Positions 23,690 through 33,609 of a DNA stretch of 64,000 nucleotides are shown one piece after another (positions within the stretch are counted from its first letter, which is position 1; each line of letters starts with the position of its first letter). Source of the stretch: Arsenophonus sp052171895 (lineage in GTDB: Bacteria > Pseudomonadota > Gammaproteobacteria > Enterobacterales > Enterobacteriaceae); NCBI GenBank assembly GCA_052171895.1, contig JBQMRN010000004.1:1-64000 (forward strand), written 5' to 3'. A program made the translations under genes and the position numbers. Under the pieces are notes generated by a model, which was given only the letters and a program-made list of their open reading frames with translations, searched no databases and was not told the DNA's origin.

Positions 23690-24684
23690 GATCATCAACA
23701 TCATCTCGTTTTTGCCATTTAGCAACGGTAAGTTTTGATATGCCATAAGGTTTACCTAAAATAGACGCAGGCTCTTTAGTAGTCTGAAGAGCAGCAGTGA
23801 TTTTAGGTGTTGTAGTTACCTGATGATGGAGCCTTATCATCAGTATATTTTCTCAACTATATCCCTTAGTAGCTATCTTGCCATAAATATGGCTTAGCTG
23901 GGCGCGGCAATACAAGGATCTATATAATAATTCGAGATCAAACAAATAAAAATATAATAAAACTGAATTTTTAGCGATTTATTTTGTGTCTAAATAAGAT
24001 CAGACCAGCAATGAATATGAAATTGAATTTATTGCGCTAATTAATCCTAAACCACTGGAGAGACGCATTAAAAAGCGTTGCTGAAGCTATGGTTTCTGAG
24101 GTCACTTCTGATTCAAAGGCAAAATCAGCAGATAGTCTATCCGCTCAACAAGCAAAGTTAAACCAGCGTTAAAGTTAAAAACCCCCGCATTAGTGCAAGA
24201 ACAGGCTACTAAATCGAATGAGAAAACTCAAGCACCACAGGGTACACTGGCTTATGTTATTCAGTTAGCTGTACTGAAAATGCAGGAAAATTGGAAGAGA
24301 TTATTGGCAGATTTTGTTTATTTAGCTATTAAGTTTATACCCTACTAGCCATCATTAACTTAATGATCAATTGACTTAAATTTTTATTGATCTAAATGCT
24401 TTGAGAGAAAAATTGCAGTCTAAGTTTGTCGGAGTTGAAAGATTTTAACCTGCTTACAGAGTTAAAATACGCAGTTATATAAACCTTAAAATTCGGATGT
24501 ACTAACACAAATAAAATATTTTGATATAAACAATAATATGAATTATTCATGCGGTAATTATAATTTATCTTTTCGCTGCAATTTATTGCTACTTTTCAAA
24601 AAATATTTAACATAACCGTTTTCTTTTTCTGCTAGAATGCGTTTGACTATGCATGCTAAAAGTTTAATTTTTTGGATTAAAATT

Positions 24685-25203
24685 ATGGTTTGGATTGATT
24701 ATGCTATTATTGCTATAATTGGTTTTTCTGCCTTGGTTAGTTTAATTCGTGGTTTTGTACGAGAAGCTTTATCACTTATTACTTGGGGATGTGCTTTTTT
24801 CGTTGCTACCCAATTTTATCCTTACTTGACGATTTATCTCACTCTTTTCGAGGATACCATAATTAAAAATGCTATTGCAATTGCAATTTTATTTATCTCA
24901 ACTTTAATTGTGGGTACCGTAATCAATTATGTGATTAACTCGTTAGTTGAAAGAACGGGATTATCGAGTACTGATCGTGTGTTAGGCGTCTGTTTTGGTG
25001 TATTACGCGGTATATTAATTGTGTCGGCAATTCTGTTCTTCCTGGATACTTTTACATCCTTGCCAAAAAGTGAAGATTGGCAACATTCTGAATTGATACC
25101 TAAATTTAGTCATATTATTAGATACTTTTTTGATTATTTAAAAAATATATCAAGTTTTTTACCTAAAAATCATTTTCCTCTTGGGTCGATGAGAAAAAAG
25201 TAG
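24685..25203 (+). CDS. cvpA: CvpA family inner-membrane protein
   Basis: CvpA is a small integral membrane protein named for its requirement in colicin V production. The MVWIDYAIIAIIGF start matches E. coli, as do SLIRGFVREALSL, the TDRVLGVCFGVLRG motif and LFFLDTF. Four hydrophobic segments are visible (about residues 3-20, 28-50, 62-85 and 100-120). The ATG at 24685 is preferred over the upstream ATG at 24637 because the homologue begins there. Length 172 aa against 162 in E. coli, with a slightly longer tail. Its usual partner purF follows immediately but is dead, so cvpA survives alone. Confidence 0.92.
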   Translation: MVWIDYAIIAIIGFSALVSLIRGFVREALSLITWGCAFFVATQFYPYLTIYLTLFEDTIIKNAIAIAILFISTLIVGTVINYVINSLVERTGLSSTDRVLGVCFGVLRGILIVSAILFFLDTFTSLPKSEDWQHSELIPKFSHIIRYFFDYLKNISSFLPKNHFPLGSMRKK

Positions 25204-26050
25204 ATATGCGCTATTATCGATATTGTTGTGGTTCCACACTAGTTTAACCAATCAAATTATGATGTACTAACAGTGTTTCAACCTCGTGTGGGGTAAGGAT
25301 GCTGCAGATATTGTTATAATTGATGGAAAACAATTTCGCTTACGTAAATCGAATAACTTAGTAAAAGATATGTTTGCTGCTCTTGGCGCTATATGCTGCG
25401 TTTGAAAGGAAAAATCCGGCCCCGGTACTTGGCAAGCGTATATTGGAAGAAGATAAAAATGAGTACATGATGGTTGCTTCGAAAAGTGTCGCTTTAAATG
25501 TCTTTTGTTTTGAGTTCTTGCCTAATGTTGCTCTTGGTGAACCAATTTATGTTACTAAACAAGAAGAACTTTTTACCTGTCAATGTGCAGAAAATTTACA
25601 ATTGACACCTTGTCTGTTTGAGCTTGTCTATTTAGATAAGCTGTATTTCTTTATCAATAAAATACCGGTTAATAAGGCATGTTTGCGGATGTGGCAAACA
25701 TTTTTTGCCAAAATTGCTAACCAATGGTAGGATTTAGATATTAATGTCGTGATTCCCTATTTCTGAAACTTTCTCTGCGAGATAATAGCGAGCACTGAAA
25801 TGGCTTATATATTTGGTAAGCTTTATCTGTTAAGGCTTTATTAAAATCCTTATGTAGAGCGAACTTTTATTATCTTTTGGAAAGTGGAGGGGCAGCAGGA
25901 AAGACGTAAGTCAGTACGCGTCGTAAACTGAATGTCAATTGTGCCGAATTTTCTAGTAAAATGTTTTATTAGTTGATGACTCCATCATTGTGCGTTGAAC
26001 AACCAACAACCTCTTGACAAATTGTTGAGTTTTTAGCACGCGAAGCAGAG

Positions 26051-27459
26051 ACTTATTAGAAAATCTGCTCTATGGCAGTCAGTGGCACGTTATACTCTGA
26101 TACTTCGTGAATCTGTTCTGCATCCTTAAATTGGATATTTTTATCTCCAAGATCACTAGATTAAATATCCCCTTAGCCATTTCTAGCTTTTCTGAGCAGA
26201 CTGTAGTAGCTGAAATACCATGAAAGGGTTATTTTTATCAAATCAGAGTTCTTCGTGCCTCTGGCTTCTTAGGTACATTGCCGTAAAAGCTGATTCAATT
26301 GGATTCCTCATTTTTATTGAGGTGCAGTGTACTGACTGGAAGTTATAGAATGTCAGTAGTTTTCTTCGATCTTTCTTCAGCTTCTTCATTGCTGGAGGAT
26401 AGGATACTTCGCTGAAAATATTGCCAACAAAACATCAAGGGCTTTATTAGCGGCATCGAGGCTCTTTGGTTACCAAGACCTCCAGCAACCATCAACCTTA
26501 ATTTTTAATTGCATGCCTTTTGGGAGTGAAGGCAACATATAAGCTGTTTTGTGTACCCAACCCAACACTATTGCTGTTGCATGTCCGAAAATATCTTTGC
26601 TATTGCATTCCAAAAATCAAGGGAACAACCACCATTGTCTCCGTAAGAAGCTTGGAAGATAGAGTTAAGCGAGGCGCTCGTAGGTCCATTGAGAAATTAG
26701 GCTAAGTTTTCTTCTGACTCTCGATAATCATTTTGAGCACAACTACCTCCTTACGTCCATGCTCAGTGATATCAATGTGACAAGCAGAAAGGCGATCATC
26801 TTGCCTGACAGGACTGTATATATCATCAACCCAGAAATAAATGTAGTGCATATCGTTTAAATCTCGCAGGCACCATTGCTATTCTTTAAGGCATTCCTGT
26901 TTTAGTCTAGTTGTACTGGTGTAGAGAGACCATCTATTTTTCACCGAAAAGCGCCACAAGAAGGTTTCATGAAAATCAGCGAGGGGGAAAAGGGGATAGC
27001 TCACAATGTTTAGAGCCATGGTAGCAACTCTTCGACGCTTTTTGCACACTTCAGATAAGGTGATAGTGCAAGTTGTTGAAGTATATTTTGTTGCTACTGC
27101 GATCCCTGACACATTAGGCACTTTAATCTAAACATCGCCAATAGCAGTCTGTATAACTTGCTTTAGAAAATAAGCGTTACGACGATGGTATGATGACACC
27201 CGTCGACAAGGCGGCGTTTAGCATGTTGTTGCAATATGGGCTTCTAGCTAAGCCTCAACGATGATTTGGCTATCAGCTACTTGGAAGCATTACGGATGAG
27301 TTCATGCAAGGAATCAGAAGTAATATCTTGTTTTGGGAATAGCTGTAGAGTAGACTTTTTCATGGAAATCATCTCTCTGTTGTTGAAATAATTTATGAAG
27401 TCAATTAGCAGGATACCCCAGCATCTCAGAAACCTAATACACTAGAAATAAGTATAACT
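26051..27459 (-). mobile_element. IS256-family element, copy 4, in purF
   Basis: Minus-strand IS256 remnant. Terminal repeats acttattag (left) and agtataact (right). Flanks show a 9-base target duplication with two mismatches: gaagcagag at 26042-26050 and caagcaggg at 27460-27468, which rejoin the purF codons for REAGAKKVY when the IS is removed. No intact transposase. Confidence 0.87.
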
Positions 27460-27693
27460 CAAGCAGGGGCAAAAGGTCTATTTTGCTTCGGCATCACCCA
27501 AAGTTCGTTTTCCAAATATTTATGGTATTGACATGCCGTTTGCCAATGAATTGATTCCCATGGGCGTGAATGAATTGAATTTGTCAACTTATTTGGTGCA
27601 AATGATTTAATTGCCGCAATTAGGGGAGAAAATTCTGATATCATTAATTTTAAATGTTTGCTTTTTAATGGGTTTTATATTACCAAGGATATC

Positions 27694-27738
27694 AATCTGG
27701 ATTATCTGGATTATCTGGATTATCTGGATTATCTGTAT
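27694..27738 (+). repeat. 9-base tandem repeat in purF remnant
   Basis: Four copies of ctggattat followed by a diverged fifth (ctgtataat). In the old purF frame each copy encodes Leu-Asp-Tyr, giving LDY repeated where E. coli PurF has a single YLDFLDTL. The expansion probably arose by slippage after the gene lost its function. Confidence 0.9.
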
Positions 27739-27904
27739 AATCTACGTAAAGATAATCAATTAAAAAATATAATGGAATTAAAATTTAGAAATTTACAACG
27801 AAGGCTAAATTGTTGTTATCGTTTAAATTAACTTAGACTTTATCAGATATCGTTAAGCTTACAATACTAAAGTCTATTTCATCGTTATTTTTGAGTAAAA
27901 TGTG

Positions 27905-28477
27905 ATGCAGAGAATAATTATCGGATTGACAGGCGCTAGTGGTGCAATTTATGGTATTCGCTTACTTGATGTTTTACGCTCTGTTACTGATGTTGAAACA
28001 CATTTAATTGTCAGTTCAGCAGCTAAGCAAACTATAGCTCTTGAAAGTATTTATCGTCTACGTGATATTCAAGAAATGGCAGATGTTGTCTATGAAGATA
28101 GAGACATTGCTGCGGCGATTTCTTCTGGTTCATTTATTACCTCTGGTATGATTATTATGCCGTGTTCAATAAAAACGTTATCTGGTATTGCAAATAGTTA
28201 CAATGATACATTAATTATGCGAGCGGCTGATGTGGTTTTAAAAGAGAAACGTAAATTAATTCTTGGTGTCAGGGAAACACCATTACATCTAGGTCATTTA
28301 AGATTAATAATGAACGTTATAGAGATTGGCGCAATAATTTTCCCACCGATACCGGCCTTTTATTATCAGCCAGAAACCGTACAGGATATTGTCGATCAAA
28401 CTATCAATCGAATATTAGATCAATATGGTATTATCTTACCGCAAACTTTATTTACTCGTTGGCAAGGTGCTAAGTAA
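27905..28477 (+). CDS. ubiX: Flavin prenyltransferase UbiX
   Basis: Makes prenylated FMN, the cofactor of the UbiD decarboxylase in ubiquinone synthesis. The 190-residue product is colinear with E. coli UbiX (189 aa): IIIGLTGASGAIYGIRLL (flavin-binding GASGA), ISSGSFITSGMIIMPCSIKTLSGI, the DVVLKEKRKLILGVRETPLH segment and FPPIPAFYYQPETV. The ATG at 27905 aligns with the E. coli start; a GTG directly before it would add one residue. No strong ribosome site. Follows purF as in E. coli. Probably functional. Confidence 0.95.
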   Translation: MQRIIIGLTGASGAIYGIRLLDVLRSVTDVETHLIVSSAAKQTIALESIYRLRDIQEMADVVYEDRDIAAAISSGSFITSGMIIMPCSIKTLSGIANSYNDTLIMRAADVVLKEKRKLILGVRETPLHLGHLRLIMNVIEIGAIIFPPIPAFYYQPETVQDIVDQTINRILDQYGIILPQTLFTRWQGAK

Positions 28478-28499
28478 TTAGTTCTTACGACATAAATTA

Positions 28500-28679
28500 A
28501 GAGTAATGAGTCAAGTGCTTATTTTAATTTAATATAGTGAAATTTAAATTCGTCTTTTTCAAGACGCTTTGGAATGGCTTGCTCTCTACCACTAACATTA
28601 ATGAAGTAGCATCATCCACAATCAATTTAATAACAAATTCTGGAGTTTGTCCTCAGACATCAGAAATGAGGATAATTCT
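28500..28679 (-). other. Unassigned decayed coding-like stretch
   Basis: The minus strand can be read as GQTPEFVIKLIVDDATSL and, after a shift, GREQAIPKRLEKDEFKFHYI. It looks like old coding sequence but I do not recognise it. It lies where yfcL/mnmC would be near epmC in E. coli, but does not match YfcL in my reading. Confidence 0.3.
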
Positions 28680-28850
28680 ACTACCATAAAAGCTGCGGGT
28701 AAAAATAATTTAATGATAAGGTATCTTATCATTAGCAGGCAGGTAGATAGCTTCATCATCTTCTTTAATTAAACGTCTGCGATACTCTTTCTTAAGATAA
28801 ATACTAAAAATGTTAATAACATGATTATATTTATATTTTTTAATATTTAC
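28680..28850 (-). pseudogene. epmC: epmC fragment (EF-P hydroxylase)
   Basis: Short minus-strand remnant reading RRRLIKEDDEAIYLPANDKIPYH and then IFTRSFYGS. It corresponds to the N-terminal part of EpmC (YfcM), which in E. coli has TRLIKGDDEPIYLPADAEVPYN and FAHGFYAS. EpmC hydroxylates the modified lysine of elongation factor P. The rest is missing. In E. coli epmC lies two genes downstream of aroC (mepA and yfcA between); both are absent here. Confidence 0.65.
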
Positions 28851-28859
28851 ATCATACTC

Positions 28860-29930
28860 TTAAAAAGTTAATTTACCACATTGAGCTCGATGGCGTAAAA
28901 AATGATCGATAAGCACGATTGCCATCATCGCTTCTGCTATCGGTACAGCTCGGATACCAACAGAGGGATCATGGCGTCCTTTTGTCACCACTTCCACCCC
29001 CTCACCTTGTCGATTAATCGTTTTACCCGGTATGTTAATACTTGAAGTTGGCTTTAAAGCTAAATGGGTAATAATTGGCTGGCTACTACTTATGCCACCT
29101 AATATACCACCAGCATGATTACTGAGAAATCCATCATGGGTTATTTCATCCCGATTTTCGTTCCCTTTTAATGTGACCACTTTAAAACCAGCACCAATTT
29201 CAATACCTTTAACCGCATTAATACTCATCATTGCATGGGCAATATCCGCATCCAATCGATCAAAAACAGGTTCACCTAATCCGGCCGGTACATGTTCTGC
29301 AATGACGGTTACTTTAGCACCAATAGAATTACCTTTTTTTTTCAATGAACGTAATAAAGCGTCTATTGCTTTCAATTTCGTTGCATCAGGACAAAAGAAA
29401 GGATTCTGTTCAACTAAATCCCAATCTTTTAGTTCACAACAAATATCTCCAATTTGACTTAAGTAAGCTCTAACAATTATACCTACTGTTTGTTGTAAAT
29501 ATTTTTTTGCGATAGCACCCGCAGCAACACGCATCGCTGTTTCACGTGCTGAAGATCGCCCGCCACCACGGTAATCACGTAAACCATATTTTTGTTGGTA
29601 TGTATAATCTGCATGTCCAGGACGAAAAATATCCTTAATTTCACTATAATCCTGGGACCGTTGATCTTGATTTTCAATCAATAAACCAATAGATGTTCCT
29701 GTAGTTATGCCATTAAAAACTCCGGACAAAATCTTAACATGATCAAATTCATGGCGTTGAGTCGTATAAGGAGAAGTGCCACTCCGACGACGATCTAAGT
29801 CGGTTTGCAGATCTTTTTCTGATAATGCCATACCAGGTGGAACACCATCAACAATACATCCTAATGCTAAACCATGCGATTCACCAAATGTGGTAACACG
29901 AAAAAGCTGTCCAATTGAATTTCCTACCAT
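28860..29930 (-). CDS. aroC: Chorismate synthase AroC
   Basis: Final shikimate-pathway enzyme: converts 5-enolpyruvylshikimate 3-phosphate to chorismate using reduced FMN. The 356-residue product matches E. coli AroC (361 aa) with GNSIGQLFRVTTFGESHG, FRPGHADYTYQQKYG, DYRGGGRSSARETAMRVAAG, FDRLDADIAHAMMSINAVKG, the SNHAGGILGGISS block and KGRHDPSVGIRAVPIAEAM. The ATG at 29930 (MVGNSIG) matches the family start, although its AAGGA lies only one base upstream; ATGs at 29957 and 29960 could add about ten residues. The usually invariant RRRPG motif reads RRRSG, and the tail is slightly short. Probably functional. Confidence 0.94.
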   Translation of the reverse strand: MVGNSIGQLFRVTTFGESHGLALGCIVDGVPPGMALSEKDLQTDLDRRRSGTSPYTTQRHEFDHVKILSGVFNGITTGTSIGLLIENQDQRSQDYSEIKDIFRPGHADYTYQQKYGLRDYRGGGRSSARETAMRVAAGAIAKKYLQQTVGIIVRAYLSQIGDICCELKDWDLVEQNPFFCPDATKLKAIDALLRSLKKKGNSIGAKVTVIAEHVPAGLGEPVFDRLDADIAHAMMSINAVKGIEIGAGFKVVTLKGNENRDEITHDGFLSNHAGGILGGISSSQPIITHLALKPTSSINIPGKTINRQGEGVEVVTKGRHDPSVGIRAVPIAEAMMAIVLIDHFLRHRAQCGKLTF

Positions 29931-30033
29931 TTCCTTTATTCCATTTTTCTCATTCATCATAATAATTAATGAATAAATTATTTTATTGCATTAAATAATA
30001 TAATTACCGTTAATCGATAAATAATTTAAATTT

Positions 30034-30339
30034 TTATTGATATTCAATAAGTTGTTTCTTAGTTAGCATGAATAGCCCATCGCTACCATTTGCGAACTTC
30101 AACTAAGTAAAAGGAATATCCGGGATATTGTTTAATAAGGTGCAGCATACTATTGCTAATTTCACAAATATGCCCCTACATTCTCCGTTAAGAGAATTAT
30201 GTGGCATTGGCTTAGAATTTCTGTCTGACAAGTTTTAAAGCATCAGAGCCTGCTGCAAGCGCTAATTTAAGTTTAATCAGATTATTCCAGCTAGTAAATC
30301 AAAGATATCTTCAGCATCCATATAGGGTGGGGTTAATAA
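30034..30339 (-). pseudogene. prmB: prmB fragment, C-terminal
   Basis: C-terminal part of the ribosomal protein L3 glutamine methyltransferase, upstream of aroC as in E. coli. Readable pieces: NP(P)YMDAED (the NPPY catalytic motif, broken by one inserted base), LALAAGSDALKLVRQ, a CEISNSMLHLIKQYPG-like stretch and MLTKKQLIEYQ. Stops and frameshifts. Cut at the NPPY motif by an IS1595 starting at 30340; the rest of the gene is not found beyond the IS cluster. Confidence 0.8.
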
Positions 30340-31384
30340 GGCTATGTTGGCAAAGGTTGTTGGTAGAAATCCATTATACTGTATGAAAAAATTTTTGATA
30401 CAGAGGTTACGTTACCATGAAAAAGTAAACAGTCATACAGATCAAAGAGATTTTTCTTTACTTCATGACAACATAAAGCTACAAGTCATTAGTTAGCTCG
30501 GTGACAACTTGTTGGCTGATATTGATTCATACATTGAAGCAATTCATTCTACTTTATCCTGCCTATATTGTCATACTGAAGATGTTATCCGCTGTGGATA
30601 TTCATTAGGATTACAGCGATATGGTTGCAAAATTCCAGATTGCAGAAAAAGATTTAATAATCTTACTGAAAGTCCTCTGGCAAAACTACATCACAAGGAT
30701 AAATGGTTTAGTTATCTGCGATATGTATCTTGAATAGCTTGACTTTATGGAAGTTAATGAAACAAATAGACATTAAATTAAAAACAGCGTTTAGATGGCG
30801 TCATTGTCACTGCTTACTTGTTTCAGCGGCGACAACAACATAAATGCACTAAGTGGTATTATTGAAGTCTATGAAATATTTTTCTCTAAATCCTTTAAAG
30901 GAAAGCGTTACATCCCACATAGGAAAGTTAGAAAACGCGGGAGAGGAAGAGATAAAAGGAAAGAACGAATCGCTGTCTTAATCGCCAAAGATTGACAGGG
31001 TCATGTGAGTGATGAGATTCTTGAAGAGTTTAATGCAAAGTGTGTTAGCCGTTTTCTTGAGGCGATCATTGATGAAGAGTGCATCTTTTTTGCTTGGATG
31101 GAGCTAAATGATATGAAATCTTTGCCAGCGAGCATAAAATTAGTTACCATCGCCTAATAAGGTTGGATAATCAGACAGTTATTGGTAAGAAATTTCATAT
31201 TCAAACTGTGAACAGTTATATCACCCGATTAAAAGAATAGCTAAGTAGACTTCCATGGTGTAGGGTTGTTTTATTTCCCGAATTATTTAGTGGGGAGAAG
31301 ATTGTTTAAAACTATAATAATTGAAATACAGACGTGGCTACAAATTGCTCTGCGAGTAAAGCAAAAATCTTTGTCAACATAACC
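30340..31384 (+). mobile_element. IS1595-family element, prmB/IS481 junction
   Basis: Plus-strand, full-length (about 1.04 kb) IS1595 remnant. The transposase N-terminal zinc-ribbon region reads SCLYCHTEDVIRCGYSLGLQ and RYGCKIPDCRKRFNNLTESPL; downstream pieces are LKTAFRWRH and RKRGRGRDKRKERIAVLIAKD. Frameshifts separate them. The flanks do not match: prmB on the left, IS481 (at the same site where two other IS1595 copies sit) on the right. Confidence 0.87.
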
Positions 31385-32222
31385 TAATGATCAGAGCTAT
31401 CTTCCCTATAGATTGGTGACAACGCTGTTGCCCGCTCAGAAGAAGCCGTAACTGTTTTTTTGCAAAAAACTTTTTTATCCCTCTCAACAATCTCCTCAGA
31501 GTCTCTCATACACGAATTCCTGAACCAGGTTGTATTTCGATCTAGCCTGGATTGCTGTTTACGCAGGCACTGGGGGAGAGGGAGGAGGAATTTGCGTGAA
31601 ATAAGACAGAAAAGCCACGAACCCGAAACATAAAACATTTAAAACTTACAAGCTTGGTTATTTCTGCACGTGGATATGAAATATATTCCGAAAATGCCAA
31701 ACGAAACTTCATGATGTTATTTTCGTAGGTATAGATAGATCGTGCTCATCAATAGGTTTTTATCCATTTTTAGAAGGCAAAAAGAAGAGCCCGCAGCCAA
31801 TGCTCAACACTTCTTACGTGATCTTAACTGAGCGCATCTCCACCATGCCTATCCATCGGGTATTTATAACAATGGTAAAGAATTTACAGAGCGCCTTTTT
31901 TGTCTACGAAAACGTTCAGCCATCAGAAAATATGAATTTGCCCGTTTGTGTACAGAGCTTGCTATAGAATATCAACTTAGCCCGCTCATGCATCCTCAAA
32001 CGAATGGTATGTAGGTCGAGTAATTTAATGGTCGCGTAGAAGATGTGCGCTGAAAGCCATCATTTTAATTCTGCTCAAGAGCTTTAGATTACTCTGGATG
32101 AATTGATATGTTTGACTGTACAATCAAGATTTACCCTAATCAGTATTAGGCAGCAAAATTCCATTGCAGTCTATGAAAGATTGATTTAAATTTAAAGATA
32201 AATTATTCAAAATTATAGTATC
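31385..32222 (+). mobile_element. IS481-family element, copy d, 5' truncated
   Basis: Plus-strand IS481 remnant lacking its 5' part. Pieces include SLDCCLRRH- and REIRQKSHEPET-like sequence near 31560-31630 and, near 31880-32010, ERLFCLRKRSAIRKYEFARLCTE-like and PLMHPQTNG-like stretches of the DDE domain. Ends near the shared tatagtatc terminus. Starts exactly at the IS1595 boundary. Confidence 0.75.
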
Positions 32223-32240
32223 TTCCGGGGAAGGAGGAAG

Positions 32241-33609
32241 ATATAAACCATAACTGGTGTATGGGGTTTTGAAGGTGCTGCTGATGGGGTATCCCCTATT
32301 GATTGATTTAATGAATAATTTTAATAACAGAAAGATTATATTCAATGAAAAGTCTACCATACTACAGGTATCAGAAAAATCAGATATTACTTGTGATTCA
32401 CTTCATGAACTTATCCGTAATGGTCCATGGTAGTAGCTGATAGTCACCGCCGTTGATGGCGGGAGTGGCGAGAGCTCGAAACCATCCTGTAATAACATGC
32501 TTAGCACTGCCTAAGCGATGAATAAGCGTTCATGCCTATCGTCCGTAGTGATTATTTTCCTCCAGCTAACTGTACAGCTTGGTATAGACAATCCTAAGAT
32601 TAAAGTGCTTAAGCTCAGGGGAATCACAGCAGCAACGGAATATGCTCAACAACTTGTTACTCTACCTTATTTGAATCGTCCAAAATAGCGTTGAAGAAGT
32701 ACTAGCATGCCTGTCGTCCCTGCGAGTCATTTCCCTCGGTGATTTTCATGAGGAGATGTGGGCACTTCTAGATAAAAAGCACATAGGTTCTTCCAAGTAG
32801 CATCAGTAGATTGAAACAGCAATGGCTTGAAGAGCACAGGCAATGGTGCTTGTGTGATTTAAGTGATACGCGCTACGTTTATTTCTGGACCGATGGGATA
32901 GACAGTCCTATCAGGCAAGATGATCATCTTTTCCTGCTTGGTCATTATCAGCGTCACTAAGCATGGACGTAAGGAGCTAATTTAGGTCGAAGATGGTTAT
33001 CGAGAGTTAGAAGCGAACTTGGCTAAACTTCTTAATGGCCTGCGAGCACGTGGCTTAATTATATCTCCTAGGCTTGCTAGGGGAAATGGTGTTCTTAGTT
33101 TTTGAAATGCAATGGCAAAGATATTTCTGAACATGTAGCACCAACGCTGTTGGGTATACAAAACAGCGTTGGTGTGCTGGCTTCACTCCTCAAAGGTATG
33201 CAACTAAAAATTAAGGCTGAGCTACAGGGAGCTGGCTAGCAGAGAGCTATGATGCCAAGAATAAAAGCCGTTTATGTTTTGTTAGCAAGGTTTTCAGCGA
33301 AGTATCATCCTACAAGCACGATGGAAAGGAAAAGCTGGAGAAAGATCTGGAAAAACTGCTGGTATTCTAAGACTTCCCCTCAATGCACTTGGCGTTCAGC
33401 CAACATGCGAAGAAGTATATTTCGATAAAAATAACCCTTTCAATGGTATTTAAGCTGCTCTCTCGTCTGATCAGAAAAGCTAAAACCGGAAAGGGAATTT
33501 GACCTGCTTAACCTTAGTGGTAAACAACGTCCAATTTAAAGATGAAGAACAGATTCACAAAGCATCAAAGCGGGAGTCTGACCGTCATATACTAGATTTG
33601 TTAATAACT
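32241..33609 (+). mobile_element. IS256-family element, copy 5 (dead)
   Basis: Plus-strand IS256 remnant. Recognisable frameshifted pieces include SDTRYVYFWTDGIDSPIRQDDHLF (about 32870-32935), then LVVIISVTKHGRKELI-like and LEANLAKLLNGLRARGL (about 33010-33050). Terminal repeats at both ends. Left flank IS481 end, right flank IS1595 interior. Confidence 0.82.

Larger units (their letters stand above)
20550..23928 (-). mobile_element. IS481 copy c, split by IS256 and IS1595
   Basis: A minus-strand IS481 (parts at 20550-20916, 22161-22657 and 23690-23928) carries two later insertions: IS256 copy 3 and an IS1595. The outer ends (gatagtatg on the left, atctatataat on the right) match other IS481 copies. 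IS481 protein pieces include DKASMKPRNRRIKRLK-like and the N-terminal region with a GLDRCLRR-type motif, all broken. The whole nest lies in dedD. Confidence 0.8.
20439..24480 (+). pseudogene. dedD: dedD pseudogene split by an IS nest
   Basis: DedD is an inner-membrane cell-division protein with a C-terminal SPOR (septal peptidoglycan) domain. The GTG at 20439 gives MASKFQNCLVGT and a transmembrane segment; a stop follows at once. At 20550 a nested IS481/IS256/IS1595 cluster intervenes until 23928. Beyond it a lysine/proline-rich linker is recognisable, then the SPOR start GTLAYVIQLAVLKMQE (about 24240-24310), ending in stops. Located between folC and cvpA, as in E. coli. Confidence 0.85.
25206..27830 (+). 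pseudogene. purF: purF pseudogene, internally deleted and split by IS256
   Basis: Amidophosphoribosyltransferase, first step of de novo purine synthesis. The start MCAIIDIV keeps the position of the nucleophilic Cys-2; frame breaks follow, with DGKQFRLRKSNNLVKDMF and WRYMLRLKG. About 120 or more codons of the glutaminase domain are deleted before APVLGKRILEEDKNEY (25374-25730). Later RRKLNVNCAEF and the PRPP-binding LLVDDSI segment are present, the latter broken by frameshift. An IS256 sits at 26051-27459; after it comes KKVYFASASPKVRFPNIYGI. The C-terminus contains a tandem 9-base expansion. Clearly non-functional. Confidence 0.93.

Noticed and set aside
25374..25730. Novel 118-aa protein after cvpA
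   Set aside because: It is the middle of purF (APVLGKRILEEDKNEY matches the PurF LVLGKRDIDENRTEY region), joined to other purF pieces in neighbouring frames.
27690..27738. Short CRISPR-like direct repeats
   Set aside because: Nine-base units without spacers, lying in the purF remnant; a tandem expansion, not a CRISPR array.
30509..30733. Zinc-finger-like small protein with CXXC pairs
   Set aside because: It is the zinc-ribbon N-terminus of the broken IS1595 transposase, with the remaining pieces following in other frames.
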